64,000 bases of DNA from Pseudomonas bohemica (GCF_002934685.1 NZ_NKHL01000112.1:62001-126000); one strand, 5' to 3'. Counted from the stretch's first letter, positions 8,507-17,342 are shown. The notes: generated from the letters alone by a model not told the origin. Made by a program: numbers and translations.

Positions 8507-9991
8507 TCAGCCATGCAACCCCTGCGCCGCAGGCAACAACCCGCGAAACTTCGCGTAGCGCGCCTGCAACGCGGGCTGCACTGACGCTATCGGTCGGTAT
8601 CGCGCCTTGATCGGCATTGCGTTGTGCAACGTTTCAACCCCCTGCCCGATCACCAGCAACCCCAGTTTCGCGGCGCCAATGCAGGCGCTCAGCTCGCTGC
8701 CGTGCAAGGTATAGACTTCGCGATCGAGAATGTTGGCCAGCAGCTGCGCCCAATACTCACTGCGCGCACCCCCGCCTACCAGCGCGCAAGCGTTAACCTT
8801 CGCCCCGGCCGACAGCGCTGCGTTCATCGCGTCCAGGAGGCCGAAACCGACGCCCTCCAGCACGGCATAACCCAGCATCGCGGGCGTGCTGTCGTGGCCG
8901 AGGCTCATGAAACCGCCGCGCAACAGGGGGTCGTTGTGCGGGGTTCTTTCCCCTGCCAGGTACGGCAGAAACATCGGACAGGTCGCGGCAACAGGCTGAT
9001 CCACGGGGAGAGCCATGCGCACCTGATCCAGCAGGGTTTGCTCATCGGGCTGCCCCAATAAACGCGTCACCCACCGTAGGCAACTGGCCCCCGCAAGCAT
9101 CGCGCCCATGGTGTACCAGCGCTTGGGCAGTGCATGACAAAAGCTGTGAACCGCACTGGCCGGATTGCCCGCCGCATGATCAGTGATCGCCACAATGGCC
9201 GCGCTGGTGCCGAGAGTCACGAACGCATCCCCCGCATTGATCGCACCGATGCCCACCGCCGACACCGGGTTGTCGCCACCCCCCGCCGCGACGGGCAGAC
9301 CCACGGGCAAACCGAGCAACCGCGCCGCCTCTGCGTTCAAGGTTCCAGACAGCTGATCGGCCTCCAGCAGCCTCGGCATCTGCGCCAGGCTCAAACCGGT
9401 GGCACGCAGCATCGGTTCGTACCATTGACGCCGCACCACATCCAGCCACAGCGTGCCAGCCGCGTCGGACATGTCGCTGACCCGCTCGCCGGTCAACACC
9501 AGACGCAGGTAGTCCTTGGGCGACAACACGCAATCGATCTTCGCGAACATTTCAGGTTCGTTCTGCCGCAGCCACAGCAGCTTCGGCGCGGTCAGCCCGG
9601 CCATCGCCAGGCTGCCTGTGATCTGGGCGTACTCGGGGAATTCTCGATTCAACTGTTCGGCCTGCGGTACCGCTCGCGAGTCATCCCAGAGGATTGCCGG
9701 ATACAAAGTCTGCCCAGCGTCGTCCAGCAGCACAGCGCCGTGCATCTGCCCGGACAGGCCCAGACACTCGATTCGCGTCCAGGCGTCCGATTGCTGGCTA
9801 CGCAACTGCCCGAGTGCCGTCACGCAGCCCTGCCACCAGTCAGCGGGATTCTGCTCCGACCAGCCGGTTCGCCTGCGCGAAAGCGTGACCGGCGCTCCCG
9901 CCTGGCCCAGCACCACGCCTCGTGCGTCGAGCAGGATGGCCTTGAGCTCCGAGGTGCCCAGGTCGATGCCCAGAGAAACAGCTTGGCTCAT
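8507..9991 (-). CDS. xylB: Xylulokinase (FGGY carbohydrate kinase)
   Basis: The 494-residue product belongs to the FGGY kinases. The N-terminal ATPase-fold motif is GIDLGTSELKAILLD, the catalytic Asp is at about residue 240 in AAGGGDNPVSAVG, and the C-terminal phosphate-binding motif is GGGARSEYW. Motif spacing and length match D-xylulokinase, which makes D-xylulose 5-phosphate for the pentose phosphate pathway. It is the last gene of a minus-strand operon with a sugar ABC importer and LacI regulator. No xylose isomerase or polyol dehydrogenase lies beside it, so the imported sugar could be xylulose itself or a pentitol oxidised elsewhere. Related FGGY kinases (ribulokinase, D-arabinitol kinase) are less likely. 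Confidence 0.85.
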   Translation of the reverse strand: MSQAVSLGIDLGTSELKAILLDARGVVLGQAGAPVTLSRRRTGWSEQNPADWWQGCVTALGQLRSQQSDAWTRIECLGLSGQMHGAVLLDDAGQTLYPAILWDDSRAVPQAEQLNREFPEYAQITGSLAMAGLTAPKLLWLRQNEPEMFAKIDCVLSPKDYLRLVLTGERVSDMSDAAGTLWLDVVRRQWYEPMLRATGLSLAQMPRLLEADQLSGTLNAEAARLLGLPVGLPVAAGGGDNPVSAVGIGAINAGDAFVTLGTSAAIVAITDHAAGNPASAVHSFCHALPKRWYTMGAMLAGASCLRWVTRLLGQPDEQTLLDQVRMALPVDQPVAATCPMFLPYLAGERTPHNDPLLRGGFMSLGHDSTPAMLGYAVLEGVGFGLLDAMNAALSAGAKVNACALVGGGARSEYWAQLLANILDREVYTLHGSELSACIGAAKLGLLVIGQGVETLHNAMPIKARYRPIASVQPALQARYAKFRGLLPAAQGLHG

Positions 9992-10020
9992 GAATGTTCA
10001 GTTCCTGTACGGGGCAGCGA

Positions 10021-11028
10021 TCAACGGCACCCACATGAATTTCGTATGCGCAACGTGGCCGCCAGCCGCTCGGATTGCCGCGTGCCGTCGGGGCTGTCGA
10101 TACGCTGCAACAACAACTGTACGGCGCGCGCGCCCAGGGCATGCACCGGTTGGGCAATCACGCTCAGACGTGGCAGGAAGAGATCCGCCCAGTCGAAATC
10201 GTCGAAGCCCACCAGCGCCATCTGTTCCGGCACCGCGATATTTGCGTTCCTTAGCGCGTGCATGGCACCAATGGTCATCAGATTGTTGGCGGCCATGATC
10301 GCGCTTGGCGGCTTGGCCAACGCCAACAGCGTCGCAGCGGCCCTTCGCGCCGATTCGCTGTTGGATTCGCCATTGACCAGCAGCGCCTCATCGAACGCAA
10401 GCCCTGCCTGGGACAGCGCCTGGCGATAGCCTTCGATGCGCTCTTCGGTGGTACTCAAACCGCGATGACCGGCGATCATGCCAATCCGCTGATGCCCGTG
10501 GCCGATCAAATGAGCGACCAGGGCCTGTGTCGACTCGCGGTTTTCCACGCCCACCTGGTCGAAGCCGTCCGCAGCCAGACGGTCCACCAGCACCGTGGGA
10601 ATGGCGTTGGCCTGCAGATACACCAGCGCCGCCCGTTCGGGATCGCTGGAGGGGGCAAGCAAAATGCCGTCGACCCGTCGATGATGCAGCGCCCTGACCA
10701 CGCGAAGTTCCTGCTCGGGATCATCGTGGGTATCGACGAACAGCATCATGATGCCGTGGCGCTCACACTCGGTTTCAATGGCGTGAACGGTTTCGCTGAA
10801 GTAGTGGTTGGACAGCGCCGAAATCGCCACGCCAATGGTATTGGTGCGCGAGCGGGCCAGCGAACGCGCCAGGGTGTTGGGGATATAACCCAATTCCCTG
10901 ACCGCCTGCTGCACCGCATCAAGGGTCCGCGGGCTGACCTTGCGCGTGCCATTGAGCACATGGGACACCGTCGACGTCGATACCCGCGCCAGTCGCGCCA
11001 CGTCCTCCATCTTGACCACTGCGTTCAC
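10021..11028 (-). CDS. LacI-family sugar-responsive repressor
   Basis: This 335-residue protein has the LacI helix-turn-helix at residues 7-30 (VARLARVSTSTVSHVLNG), the hinge helix (NTLARSLARSRT) and a periplasmic-binding-like effector domain of the RbsR/PurR/CcpA class. It lies inside the transporter operon between the binding-protein gene (14 bp gap) and the kinase gene (29 bp gap), so it is probably auto-regulated. LacI-type palindromes at 15606-15630 upstream of the first gene are the likely operators. Confidence 0.88.
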   Translation of the reverse strand: MNAVVKMEDVARLARVSTSTVSHVLNGTRKVSPRTLDAVQQAVRELGYIPNTLARSLARSRTNTIGVAISALSNHYFSETVHAIETECERHGIMMLFVDTHDDPEQELRVVRALHHRRVDGILLAPSSDPERAALVYLQANAIPTVLVDRLAADGFDQVGVENRESTQALVAHLIGHGHQRIGMIAGHRGLSTTEERIEGYRQALSQAGLAFDEALLVNGESNSESARRAAATLLALAKPPSAIMAANNLMTIGAMHALRNANIAVPEQMALVGFDDFDWADLFLPRLSVIAQPVHALGARAVQLLLQRIDSPDGTRQSERLAATLRIRNSCGCR

Positions 11029-11042
11029 TCCCGCTTGGCGTC

Positions 11043-11984
11043 TCAGTGCTTGCTCGACCAGCCGCTATAGGAATCGATGTTGTCGCGGGTGATCAACTTC
11101 GGCGTGAGTTGGGTCACCGCTTCGGCCGGTTTCTTGTCGTTGAGCAGGTCGTTACCGATCACCACCGCTTGCTGGGCCATGGCCCATGGGTCCTGACTGG
11201 CCGATGCCTGTATCGAGGATTCGGACTTCAACGCGTGCTCGATGTCCGGGGCGCCGTCCACCGAGGTGATGATGATGCCGTTGCGTTTGAGCTGCCGGGC
11301 CGCCAAGTCGCTGCCGATGGCTTGCGGGTCATTGATCGCGAACAGGCCATCGAGTTTCGGGAAGCGCGTGAGGTAGCCCTGCATCGCATTCAGGCCGCCA
11401 TCGCGGGAGCCCTTGGCGTCCTGATCATCGGACAAAACCTTGATGTCCGGCGCGGCGGCGAAGGCGGATTTACACCCGGTCACGCGGTCGGTCACCGCCG
11501 TGACTTGCGGGCCGTTTTCGATGATCACATTGCCCTTGCCGGACAGTTTCTCGACGATGAATTGACAGGCCAGCCTGCCGGCTTCGACGTTGTCGGTCTG
11601 CACCGTCGCGTCCACACCAGCCGCGCTGACGTCGACCGCGACCACCTTGATGCCCGCGGCTTGAGCTTTCTTGATCGCCGAGGCAATGGCTTTCGGGTCC
11701 ACGGCGTTGATCAGGATCAGATCCACGCCCGCCGCGATGAAGTTGTCGATCTGCGAGAATTGCTTGCTCAGGTCGTAATCGGCGGACACCGACGTGACCT
11801 TGGCGTCGGGATTGATTTCAAGGGCCTTGGCCTTGGCGCCGTCGGCCAGCGTCACGAAATACGGGTTGCCCAGCGAGCCCAGGCTGATACCCACCGATTT
11901 CAGCTCGCGGGCCTCGACGCCTTGAGACAACAGCGCCGCCAGGCACAGGGATATGACAGCAGGGAATTTACGTTTGACGTTCAT
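11043..11984 (-). CDS. Periplasmic sugar-binding protein (RbsB/XylF class)
   Basis: The 313-residue product starts at MNVKRKFPAVIS, chosen because AGAGAG precedes this ATG; the open frame extends 18 codons further without a better start. A signal peptide ends near VEARE. The mature protein has the type I sugar-binding fold: VGISLGSLGNPYFVTLADGAK, a VDLILINAVDP strand, and the hinge GLFAINDPQAIG. It delivers a monosaccharide (ribose/xylose/allose class) to the ABC permease encoded just upstream in the operon (63 bp gap). Confidence 0.88.
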   Translation of the reverse strand: MNVKRKFPAVISLCLAALLSQGVEARELKSVGISLGSLGNPYFVTLADGAKAKALEINPDAKVTSVSADYDLSKQFSQIDNFIAAGVDLILINAVDPKAIASAIKKAQAAGIKVVAVDVSAAGVDATVQTDNVEAGRLACQFIVEKLSGKGNVIIENGPQVTAVTDRVTGCKSAFAAAPDIKVLSDDQDAKGSRDGGLNAMQGYLTRFPKLDGLFAINDPQAIGSDLAARQLKRNGIIITSVDGAPDIEHALKSESSIQASASQDPWAMAQQAVVIGNDLLNDKKPAEAVTQLTPKLITRDNIDSYSGWSSKH

Positions 11985-12047
11985 GTTTTCTCTCTTGTGA
12001 TTATTGTCAGAGCAATTATTTGGAACGCGTGAAACCAAACCGTGAAT

Positions 12048-13040
12048 TCAGGTGCGCGCACCGGACTGGCGATAGCGATCCAGCGCCACCGCGCCGATGA
12101 TCACGATGCCTTTGATGATGTATTGCCAGATATCCGAGACACCGAGCAGCACCAGGCCATTGGTCAATACCGCGATGATCAGCGCGCCGATCAGGGTGCC
12201 GCCGATGGTGCCGACGCCACCGGTAAAACTGGTGCCGCCCAGGATCACGGCGGCGATGGCATCCAGCTCGTATGACTGCCCCAGTTGCAGGCCGTTGGCC
12301 GCGAACAACCGCGACGCGCTCATCACCGCGCCCAACCCCGCCAGCGCACCGGAGACGGCATACACGAACAGCAACACCTTCCACACCTTGATCCCGGAGA
12401 GGCGCGCCGCTTCCGGATTGCCGCCTACCGAGTAGATCTGCACCCCCATGACGGTGCGACGCAGGATGAACCAGGAAATCGCAATGACGGCCACGGCGAT
12501 GATCACCAGCCAGGGCACGCCGAGCACTGAATCATTACCAATGAAGGCAAACGGCAGGTCCGGGTTGAACACGGTTTTGTCATCCGCCAACAACCGCGCC
12601 AGACCGCGCATGGCGGTCAGCGCGCCGAGGGTGACGATGAATGGCGGCAAGCGCATGAAGGCGATCAGGCCGCCGTTGACCAGGCCCAGCAACAGGCCGA
12701 AACCGACTCCTGCCGCGATCCCGAGCATGCCGTACTGCGGCGACATCGAGGCCTGCAAGGCCACCACGGCGGACGCCGCCAGGATCGCCCCCACCGACAG
12801 GTCGATGCCTGCGGTCAGAATCACGAAGGTCATGCCGGCGGCGAGCACCACGTTGACCGATGCCTGCTGAGTGATGATCGACAGGTTCTGCCAGGTCATG
12901 AAGCTGTCGGTCATCAACGCGAAGCCCACCAGCAGCAAAATCAGAACGGGCAGCATGCCGATGGTCCGCATCAGTTCGCGGACCCGCTCGCGCTTGCTGA
13001 TGGCGGCCACGTTGGGCGAGTTTTCCAGGGGCAGACTCAT
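12048..13040 (-). CDS. Sugar ABC transporter permease (RbsC/XylH class)
   Basis: This 330-residue inner-membrane protein starts at MSLPLENSPN, preceded by AAAGGAA; the frame reaches further upstream without support. It has the BPD_transp_2 fold with about ten hydrophobic segments and the motifs VILTAGIDLSVGAILA near residue 80 and the EAA-like loop YSVGGNPEAARLSGI near 225. It forms the channel for the carbohydrate importer. An unusually long gap of 839 bp, mostly tandem REP units, separates it from the ATPase gene that precedes it on the same strand. Confidence 0.9.
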   Translation of the reverse strand: MSLPLENSPNVAAISKRERVRELMRTIGMLPVLILLLVGFALMTDSFMTWQNLSIITQQASVNVVLAAGMTFVILTAGIDLSVGAILAASAVVALQASMSPQYGMLGIAAGVGFGLLLGLVNGGLIAFMRLPPFIVTLGALTAMRGLARLLADDKTVFNPDLPFAFIGNDSVLGVPWLVIIAVAVIAISWFILRRTVMGVQIYSVGGNPEAARLSGIKVWKVLLFVYAVSGALAGLGAVMSASRLFAANGLQLGQSYELDAIAAVILGGTSFTGGVGTIGGTLIGALIIAVLTNGLVLLGVSDIWQYIIKGIVIIGAVALDRYRQSGART

Positions 13041-13193
13041 GGCCTGATTTCCTTTTTTTGTTATTGAAAGAGTGCTGCATATTTCTGTATTCGGCGGTGC
13101 CGCGCGGTCACGCTGCAAACGCGCAACCGCGGGAGCGAGCTTGCACATGGAACAGTCCGGTACATCCAATACTTATCCAGCGTCTGCCAGGCA

Positions 13194-13886
13194 TTCTTCG
13201 TGAGCAAGCTCACTCCCACTGGTCATCCGTTCTTCATGAGCAAGCTCATTCCCACAGGTCATCCCGTTCTTCGTGAGCAAGCTCATTCCCACAAGTCATC
13301 CCGTTCTTCATGAGCAAGCTCATTCCCACAAGTCATCCCGTTCTTCATGAGCAAGCTCACTCCCACAGGTCATCCCGTACTTCGTGAGCAAGCTCATTGC
13401 CACAGGTCATCCATTCTTCGTGAGCAAGCTCATTCCCACAGGTCATCCCGTTCTTCGTGAGCAAGCTCATTCCCACAAGTCATCCCGTTTTCATGAGCAA
13501 GCTCACTCCCACAGGTCATCCATTCTTCGTGACCAAGCTCATTCCCACAGGTCATCCCGTACTTCGTGAGCAAGCTCATTGCCACAGGTCATCCATTCTT
13601 CGTGAGCAAGCTCACTCCCACAGGTCATCCGTTCTTCGTGACCAAGCTCATTCCCACAGGTCATCCGTTCTTCGTGACCAAGCTCATTCCCACAGGTCAT
13701 CCCGTACTTCGTGAGCAAGCTCATTGCCACAGGTCATCCCGTTCTTCGTGAGCAAGCTCATTCCCACAAGTCATCCGTTCTTCGTGAGCAAGATCACTCC
13801 CACTGGTCATCCCGTTCTTCGTGAGCAAGCTCACTCCCACTGGTCATCCGTTCTTCATGAGCAAGCTCATTCCCACAGGTCATCCG
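13194..13886. repeat. Tandem array of 19 REP units (35-37 bp each)
   Basis: Nineteen head-to-tail copies of a unit reading TTCTTCGTGAGCAAGCTCAT plus TCCCACAGGTCATCC(C)G fill this interval with no spacer between copies. Each unit contains the near-palindrome TGAGCAAGCTCA and would fold as a small hairpin on either strand. Units starting at 13378, 13560 and 13705 share the variant TACTTCG ... TTGCCAC, and two units (from 13523 and 13668) are identical with a GACC variant. This shows that blocks of units, not just single copies, were duplicated. The array sits in the same transcript as the sugar importer, between ATPase and permease genes, and includes the ATPase stop codon. Single and paired copies of the same REP occur at 32.2, 38.4, 52.9 and 61.0 kb. 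Confidence 0.97.
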
Positions 13887-15439
13887 CCATCAGGGCCAGG
13901 CGCGGATACCTGCTCACCCCCGGTCGCCAGATCGATGATCCGCTCCTGAGATATCTCGTGCCCCGACGCCCCGCCGACCTCGGCCACCAACTGCCCCTCA
14001 CGCATGATCAGCACGCGGTCGCAGGTGCCAATGATTTCCGGCAGTTCGCTGGAGATCACCACGATGCCCACGCCAGCCTTGGCCAGTTCGTTGATGATCC
14101 GGTAAATCTCCGATTTGGAACCGATGTCGACGCCGCGAGTGGGCTCGTCGAGAATCAGCACGTGGGGCTTGACCTCCAACAGCCGCGCCAGCAAGACCTT
14201 CTGCTGGTTGCCGCCGGACAGCGCGCCGACGTTGACCTTGCCCGACGCCACACGAATCGACAGCGACCGAATTGCCTTCAAAGCCCGTTGCGCGCCACGA
14301 GCACGGTCCAGCACACCGGCACGGGCATCCGGCACGCAGGCACAAACGTTGATGTTGTCGCGCACGCTCATGTCGAGGAACAGGCCCTGGGCCTTACGGT
14401 CTTCAGTGAGGTAGACCACGCCCGCACGAATGGCGTCGGTGGGGTTGCGCAGCTCGGTGACCGTTTTGCCAACCACTTCAAGGGTGCCGGAAGTGCGTGG
14501 ATCGGCCGCGAAAATCAGCCGCGCCAGCTCTGTACGCCCCGCTCCGACCAGCCCGGCAATGCCCAGCACCTCGCCCGCATGCAGGTCGAAACTGCACGGT
14601 TTGACGCGCTTGCCATCGGCCATGTCGCGCACCCGCATGACGACGGCGCCGGGGTCGTAAGGGGCGTGTTCCTTCTTGTAGAACCCCGACAGGTCCCGCC
14701 CGACCATCATCTTCACCAGCGCATCCGCCGACAGCCCGTCGCGCTGCAACATGCCAACGTATTCGCCGTCGCGCAGCACCGATACCCGGTCCGACAGCTC
14801 GTAGATCTCCGCCATGCGGTGGCTGATATAGATGATCGCCAGACCTTGGTCGCGCAGTTGCTTGATCAGCGCGAACAAGCGATCGGTCTCCCGTGAAGAC
14901 AACGGCGTGGTCGGCTCATCCATCACCAGAATCTTTGCCTTGGCGTGCAGCGCGCGAGCGATTTCCACCAACTGGCGCTCGGCGATCGACAGCACGCTGA
15001 CCTTGGTCGATGGTTTGAAGTCAGCGCCCAGGCGCGCGAGCACATCGACACAACCGGCCTCCATCGCCTTGCGATCGATGCTCCAGCCGCGCCGCAGCTC
15101 ACGCCCCAGATAAATGTTCTCGGCGACGCTGAGATTCGGGCACAGACTCAGCTCCTGATAAATCACCGCGATGCCTTGCGCTTTCGCGGTCAAGGGATCG
15201 AACGCCGCCAGCGTCTGGCCGCCGATGAGAATCTCGCCGCCGGCATCGGCCTGATAGGCGCCGGAAAGGATTTTCATCAGCGTCGACTTGCCCGCGCCGT
15301 TCTCCCCCATCAGCGCGTGGACTTCACCGGCATAGACTTTCAACGCGACATTTTTCAGCACCCGCAGACCATTGAAGGTCTTGGAAATGGCGTTCATTTC
15401 CAGCAAGGGCGAGGGATTTTCGGCGAGGACGGCACTCAT
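13880..15439 (-). CDS. Sugar ABC transporter ATP-binding protein with two nucleotide-binding domains (RbsA/XylG class)
   Basis: The 519-residue product carries two ABC domains. The first has Walker A GENGAGKST at about residue 45 and a degenerate signature (LSIAERQLVEIARAL) with Walker B ILVMDEPTTPL. The second begins with the degenerate GLVGAGRTE typical of RbsA/XylG/MglA and has a full LSGGNQQKV signature with LILDEPTRGVD. It energises import through the RbsC-like permease. No strong Shine-Dalgarno precedes its ATG; instead the start overlaps the stop of a 27-codon leader ORF. Its last codons and TGA stop (13880-13882) lie inside the final unit of the REP array, so the C-terminus may have been reshaped by the repeat. 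Confidence 0.9.
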   Translation of the reverse strand: MSAVLAENPSPLLEMNAISKTFNGLRVLKNVALKVYAGEVHALMGENGAGKSTLMKILSGAYQADAGGEILIGGQTLAAFDPLTAKAQGIAVIYQELSLCPNLSVAENIYLGRELRRGWSIDRKAMEAGCVDVLARLGADFKPSTKVSVLSIAERQLVEIARALHAKAKILVMDEPTTPLSSRETDRLFALIKQLRDQGLAIIYISHRMAEIYELSDRVSVLRDGEYVGMLQRDGLSADALVKMMVGRDLSGFYKKEHAPYDPGAVVMRVRDMADGKRVKPCSFDLHAGEVLGIAGLVGAGRTELARLIFAADPRTSGTLEVVGKTVTELRNPTDAIRAGVVYLTEDRKAQGLFLDMSVRDNINVCACVPDARAGVLDRARGAQRALKAIRSLSIRVASGKVNVGALSGGNQQKVLLARLLEVKPHVLILDEPTRGVDIGSKSEIYRIINELAKAGVGIVVISSELPEIIGTCDRVLIMREGQLVAEVGGASGHEISQERIIDLATGGEQVSAPGPDGG

Positions 15440-15519
15440 GGGCGAGTGTCCGGGAAGGCGAGCACCAGCGCGTCGAGCGCGGGGAAAAAGTACGGCAGTA
15501 CAGCGGGAAAGCTGTTCAT
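15436..15519 (-). CDS. Candidate 27-residue leader ORF coupled to the sugar ATPase gene
   Basis: An ATG at 15519 with a good GGAG six bases upstream opens 27 codons (begins MNSFPAVLPYFFPALDALVL) ending in TGA. That TGA overlaps the ATG of the ATPase gene (ATGA). The ATPase start itself lacks a clear Shine-Dalgarno, so ribosomes finishing this leader could reinitiate there. The peptide is hydrophobic and proline-rich. It could be a true small membrane peptide or only a translation-coupling leader. Confidence 0.45.
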   Translation of the reverse strand: MNSFPAVLPYFFPALDALVLAFPDTRP

Positions 15520-15605
15520 GGGTATCTCCGAGTTTCTTGTTCTTATGCCTGGGCCGCCTCGTGACGGGCGGCTCTCGGAATTGCTTTGAAACACTCTAGA
15601 ACAGC

Positions 15606-15630
15606 TGAAACGATTCACGCAAGCGCTTGC
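15606..15630. promoter_or_regulatory. Pair of LacI-family operator-like palindromes
   Basis: Two adjacent 12-bp palindromes with the central CG typical of LacI-family operators lie upstream of the leader ORF and ATPase gene: TGAAACGATTCA (15606-15617, one mismatch) and GCAAGCGCTTGC (15619-15630, perfect). Next to them is a perfect 9-bp inverted repeat GCTTTTCAT / ATGAAAAGC at 15629-15650. They are the best candidates for binding by the LacI-type protein encoded in this operon. Confidence 0.6.
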
Positions 15631-15683
15631 TTTTCATCGCAATGAAAAGCCGACCAAGCGCCACTTAGGTGGGCGACCCATCG

Positions 15684-15769
15684 CAGTCCCCCTTGCCGCA
15701 ACGAGGCTTGCCAGCGCGAGCGCCTTCAATATCGCCTCCGCGGGCAAGCGGTGCCGCTACGGGGACTGT
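15684..15769. repeat. Imperfect REPIN-like inverted repeat
   Basis: The ends CAGTCCCC and GGGGACTG face each other, and the interior carries paired CTTGCC / GGCAAG segments typical of a REP doublet. It lies between the importer operon and the convergent-side LysR gene in an otherwise empty 380-bp gap. Confidence 0.5.
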
Positions 15770-15817
15770 ATGAAAGGCTCTTTCCGAACGCCGTGTAACA
15801 CCCTAAAAACGCTGCAA

Positions 15818-16717
15818 TTATGCGCCACCAAAACCCCGGAACCATCGGCTGGCTGCCTCCATGAACAAACCGACCTTGCGCGACTGGGCGCTGCGCAGCG
15901 GGTGAATGGCGTAGAACGACACAGGTTCGGGTTCGTAGGGTTCGAGCACGGTTTGCAGCAGGCCCTGGGCGATGTACGGCGCGACCTCCCACCAGGATTT
16001 CTGGGTCAGGCCGAGCCCTGCGATGGCCCAGCCGATGGGCACTTCAGAGTTGGTCGAGGCCATGGCCCCTTCTACCCTGAGCGCACGCAAGTGTTTGCCG
16101 CGACCGAAGCGCCATTCGGCGAAGTAGTGTGCCTGGCTGTTGAACACCAGGCAGCGATGATGTTTCAGGTCCTGGGGCGTCTGCGGCCGGCCTGACGCAT
16201 CGAAGTAAGCCGGACTCGCCACCACCACGCGTCGGGTTTCGAACAGGCAGCGGCCGGTGAACTGGCTATCGACCATCGGACCGCCGCGAAAGGCGATGTC
16301 ATAGCCCTCGGCAGCGATGTCGCTGAAGCGGTCTTCCAGGCACAGGTGCACCCTGATTTGCGGATGCTCCAGGCAGAAACTTCCCACAAAAGGCGCAACG
16401 TGCTGGCGTCCCAGAGGGCCGGGCGCGGTGACTTTCAGATCCCCGCGTGCAACCGTGCTTTCTTCCATGACCAGCGCTTCCATCGCCGCGATGTCGGCAA
16501 TGATCCGGCTCGCGCGCGCAAGGTACGCGGTGCCGCTGTCGGTCAGCACCTGGGTACGCGTGGTGCGATTCAACAACTTCACACCCAAGCGCTTCTCCAA
16601 TCCCTTGACCCGGTCGCTGACCACCGAGGTTGCCAGGCCCATGCGCCGGGCCGCCGCCGAAAACCCGCCCTGTTGGACGACCTCGACGAACACGGCCATG
16701 TCGGAAATGTCGTGCAT
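15818..16717 (-). CDS. LysR-family regulator (CrgA-like subfamily)
   Basis: The 299-residue product has a LysR winged helix (residues 1-60, FSAAARRMGLATSVVSDRVKGLEKRLG) and a ligand domain with the DIAFRGG strand and the KHHRCLVFNSQ segment common to the large AaeR/DsdC/CrgA-like group. It diverges from the HbpS-like gene across 103 bp and is the most likely regulator of that gene. The effector cannot be deduced. Confidence 0.85.
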   Translation of the reverse strand: MHDISDMAVFVEVVQQGGFSAAARRMGLATSVVSDRVKGLEKRLGVKLLNRTTRTQVLTDSGTAYLARASRIIADIAAMEALVMEESTVARGDLKVTAPGPLGRQHVAPFVGSFCLEHPQIRVHLCLEDRFSDIAAEGYDIAFRGGPMVDSQFTGRCLFETRRVVVASPAYFDASGRPQTPQDLKHHRCLVFNSQAHYFAEWRFGRGKHLRALRVEGAMASTNSEVPIGWAIAGLGLTQKSWWEVAPYIAQGLLQTVLEPYEPEPVSFYAIHPLRSAQSRKVGLFMEAASRWFRGFGGA

Positions 16718-16820
16718 TGGATTGTCCGTAATTTTCGCAAAGAGATTCCGATACTATGCGGTTTTTCGCGGGGCTGTGGTTGCCGATACTGACTCTTCCC
16801 TTAGCGAGAAGGACCAGACG

Positions 16821-17342
16821 ATGCCCCTGAATTCGAAAATCCGCTCTCTGGCACTGGCCAGCCTGATGCTCTCAAATGGCGCTTGGGCCGCTGACAGTCA
16901 CCTCATCACCAGCCAGAAACTGCCGTGGCAGACCGCCGAAAAACTGGCCAGCGAGGCCGTGTCAATCTGCGCCGCGCAGGGTTATTCGGTAACCGCTGCC
17001 GTGGTCGATCCTTCCGGGCATCAGCAGGTGGTGATCAAAGGTGACACCGTGCCGCTGCAATCGCTGTCGGTGTCGTATCGCAAGGCCTACACCGCATTTT
17101 CCTATGGGCAGGCGTTCAACAAGGACACCACCAGCGAGCTGATCGCCGGCAAGTTCGATGGCCCCACCAATGGCGCGCTGAACACCGTGCCTGAAGTGTT
17201 GTTCATTCCCGGCGGGGTAACGCTGCGCAAGGCCAACCGACAGGTGATCGGCGGGCTCGGCGTCTCTGGTGCACCGGGCGGCGACAAGGACGAAGCCTGT
17301 GCGGTGCCGGCCGTGAAGAAATTCCAGACGTCGTTCGAGTAA
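16821..17342 (+). CDS. Secreted GlcG/HbpS-family heme-binding-type protein
   Basis: This 173-residue protein begins MPLNSKIRSLALASLMLSNGAWA with a signal peptide cleaved after AWA, so it is probably periplasmic. The mature part is the GlcG/HbpS fold: WQTAEKLASEAVSICAAQGYSVTAAVVDPSGH, a YRKAYTAFSYG helix and the C-terminal glycine loop GGLGVSGAPGGDKDEACA. Members bind heme or small ligands and often sit near oxidoreductases, but the biochemical role is not established for most. The LysR gene upstream diverges from it. Confidence 0.8.
   Translation: MPLNSKIRSLALASLMLSNGAWAADSHLITSQKLPWQTAEKLASEAVSICAAQGYSVTAAVVDPSGHQQVVIKGDTVPLQSLSVSYRKAYTAFSYGQAFNKDTTSELIAGKFDGPTNGALNTVPEVLFIPGGVTLRKANRQVIGGLGVSGAPGGDKDEACAVPAVKKFQTSFE

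Noticed and set aside
13384..13751. Open frames through the tandem array on both strands (repeated SKLIPTGHP-type peptides)
   Set aside because: They arise from the repeat period being close to a multiple of three; they have no start signals and shift frame when units of 36 and 37 bp alternate.
13194..13886. CRISPR array
   Set aside because: The units follow each other directly with no unique spacers, no cas genes are nearby, and single copies of the same sequence are scattered elsewhere as REP elements.
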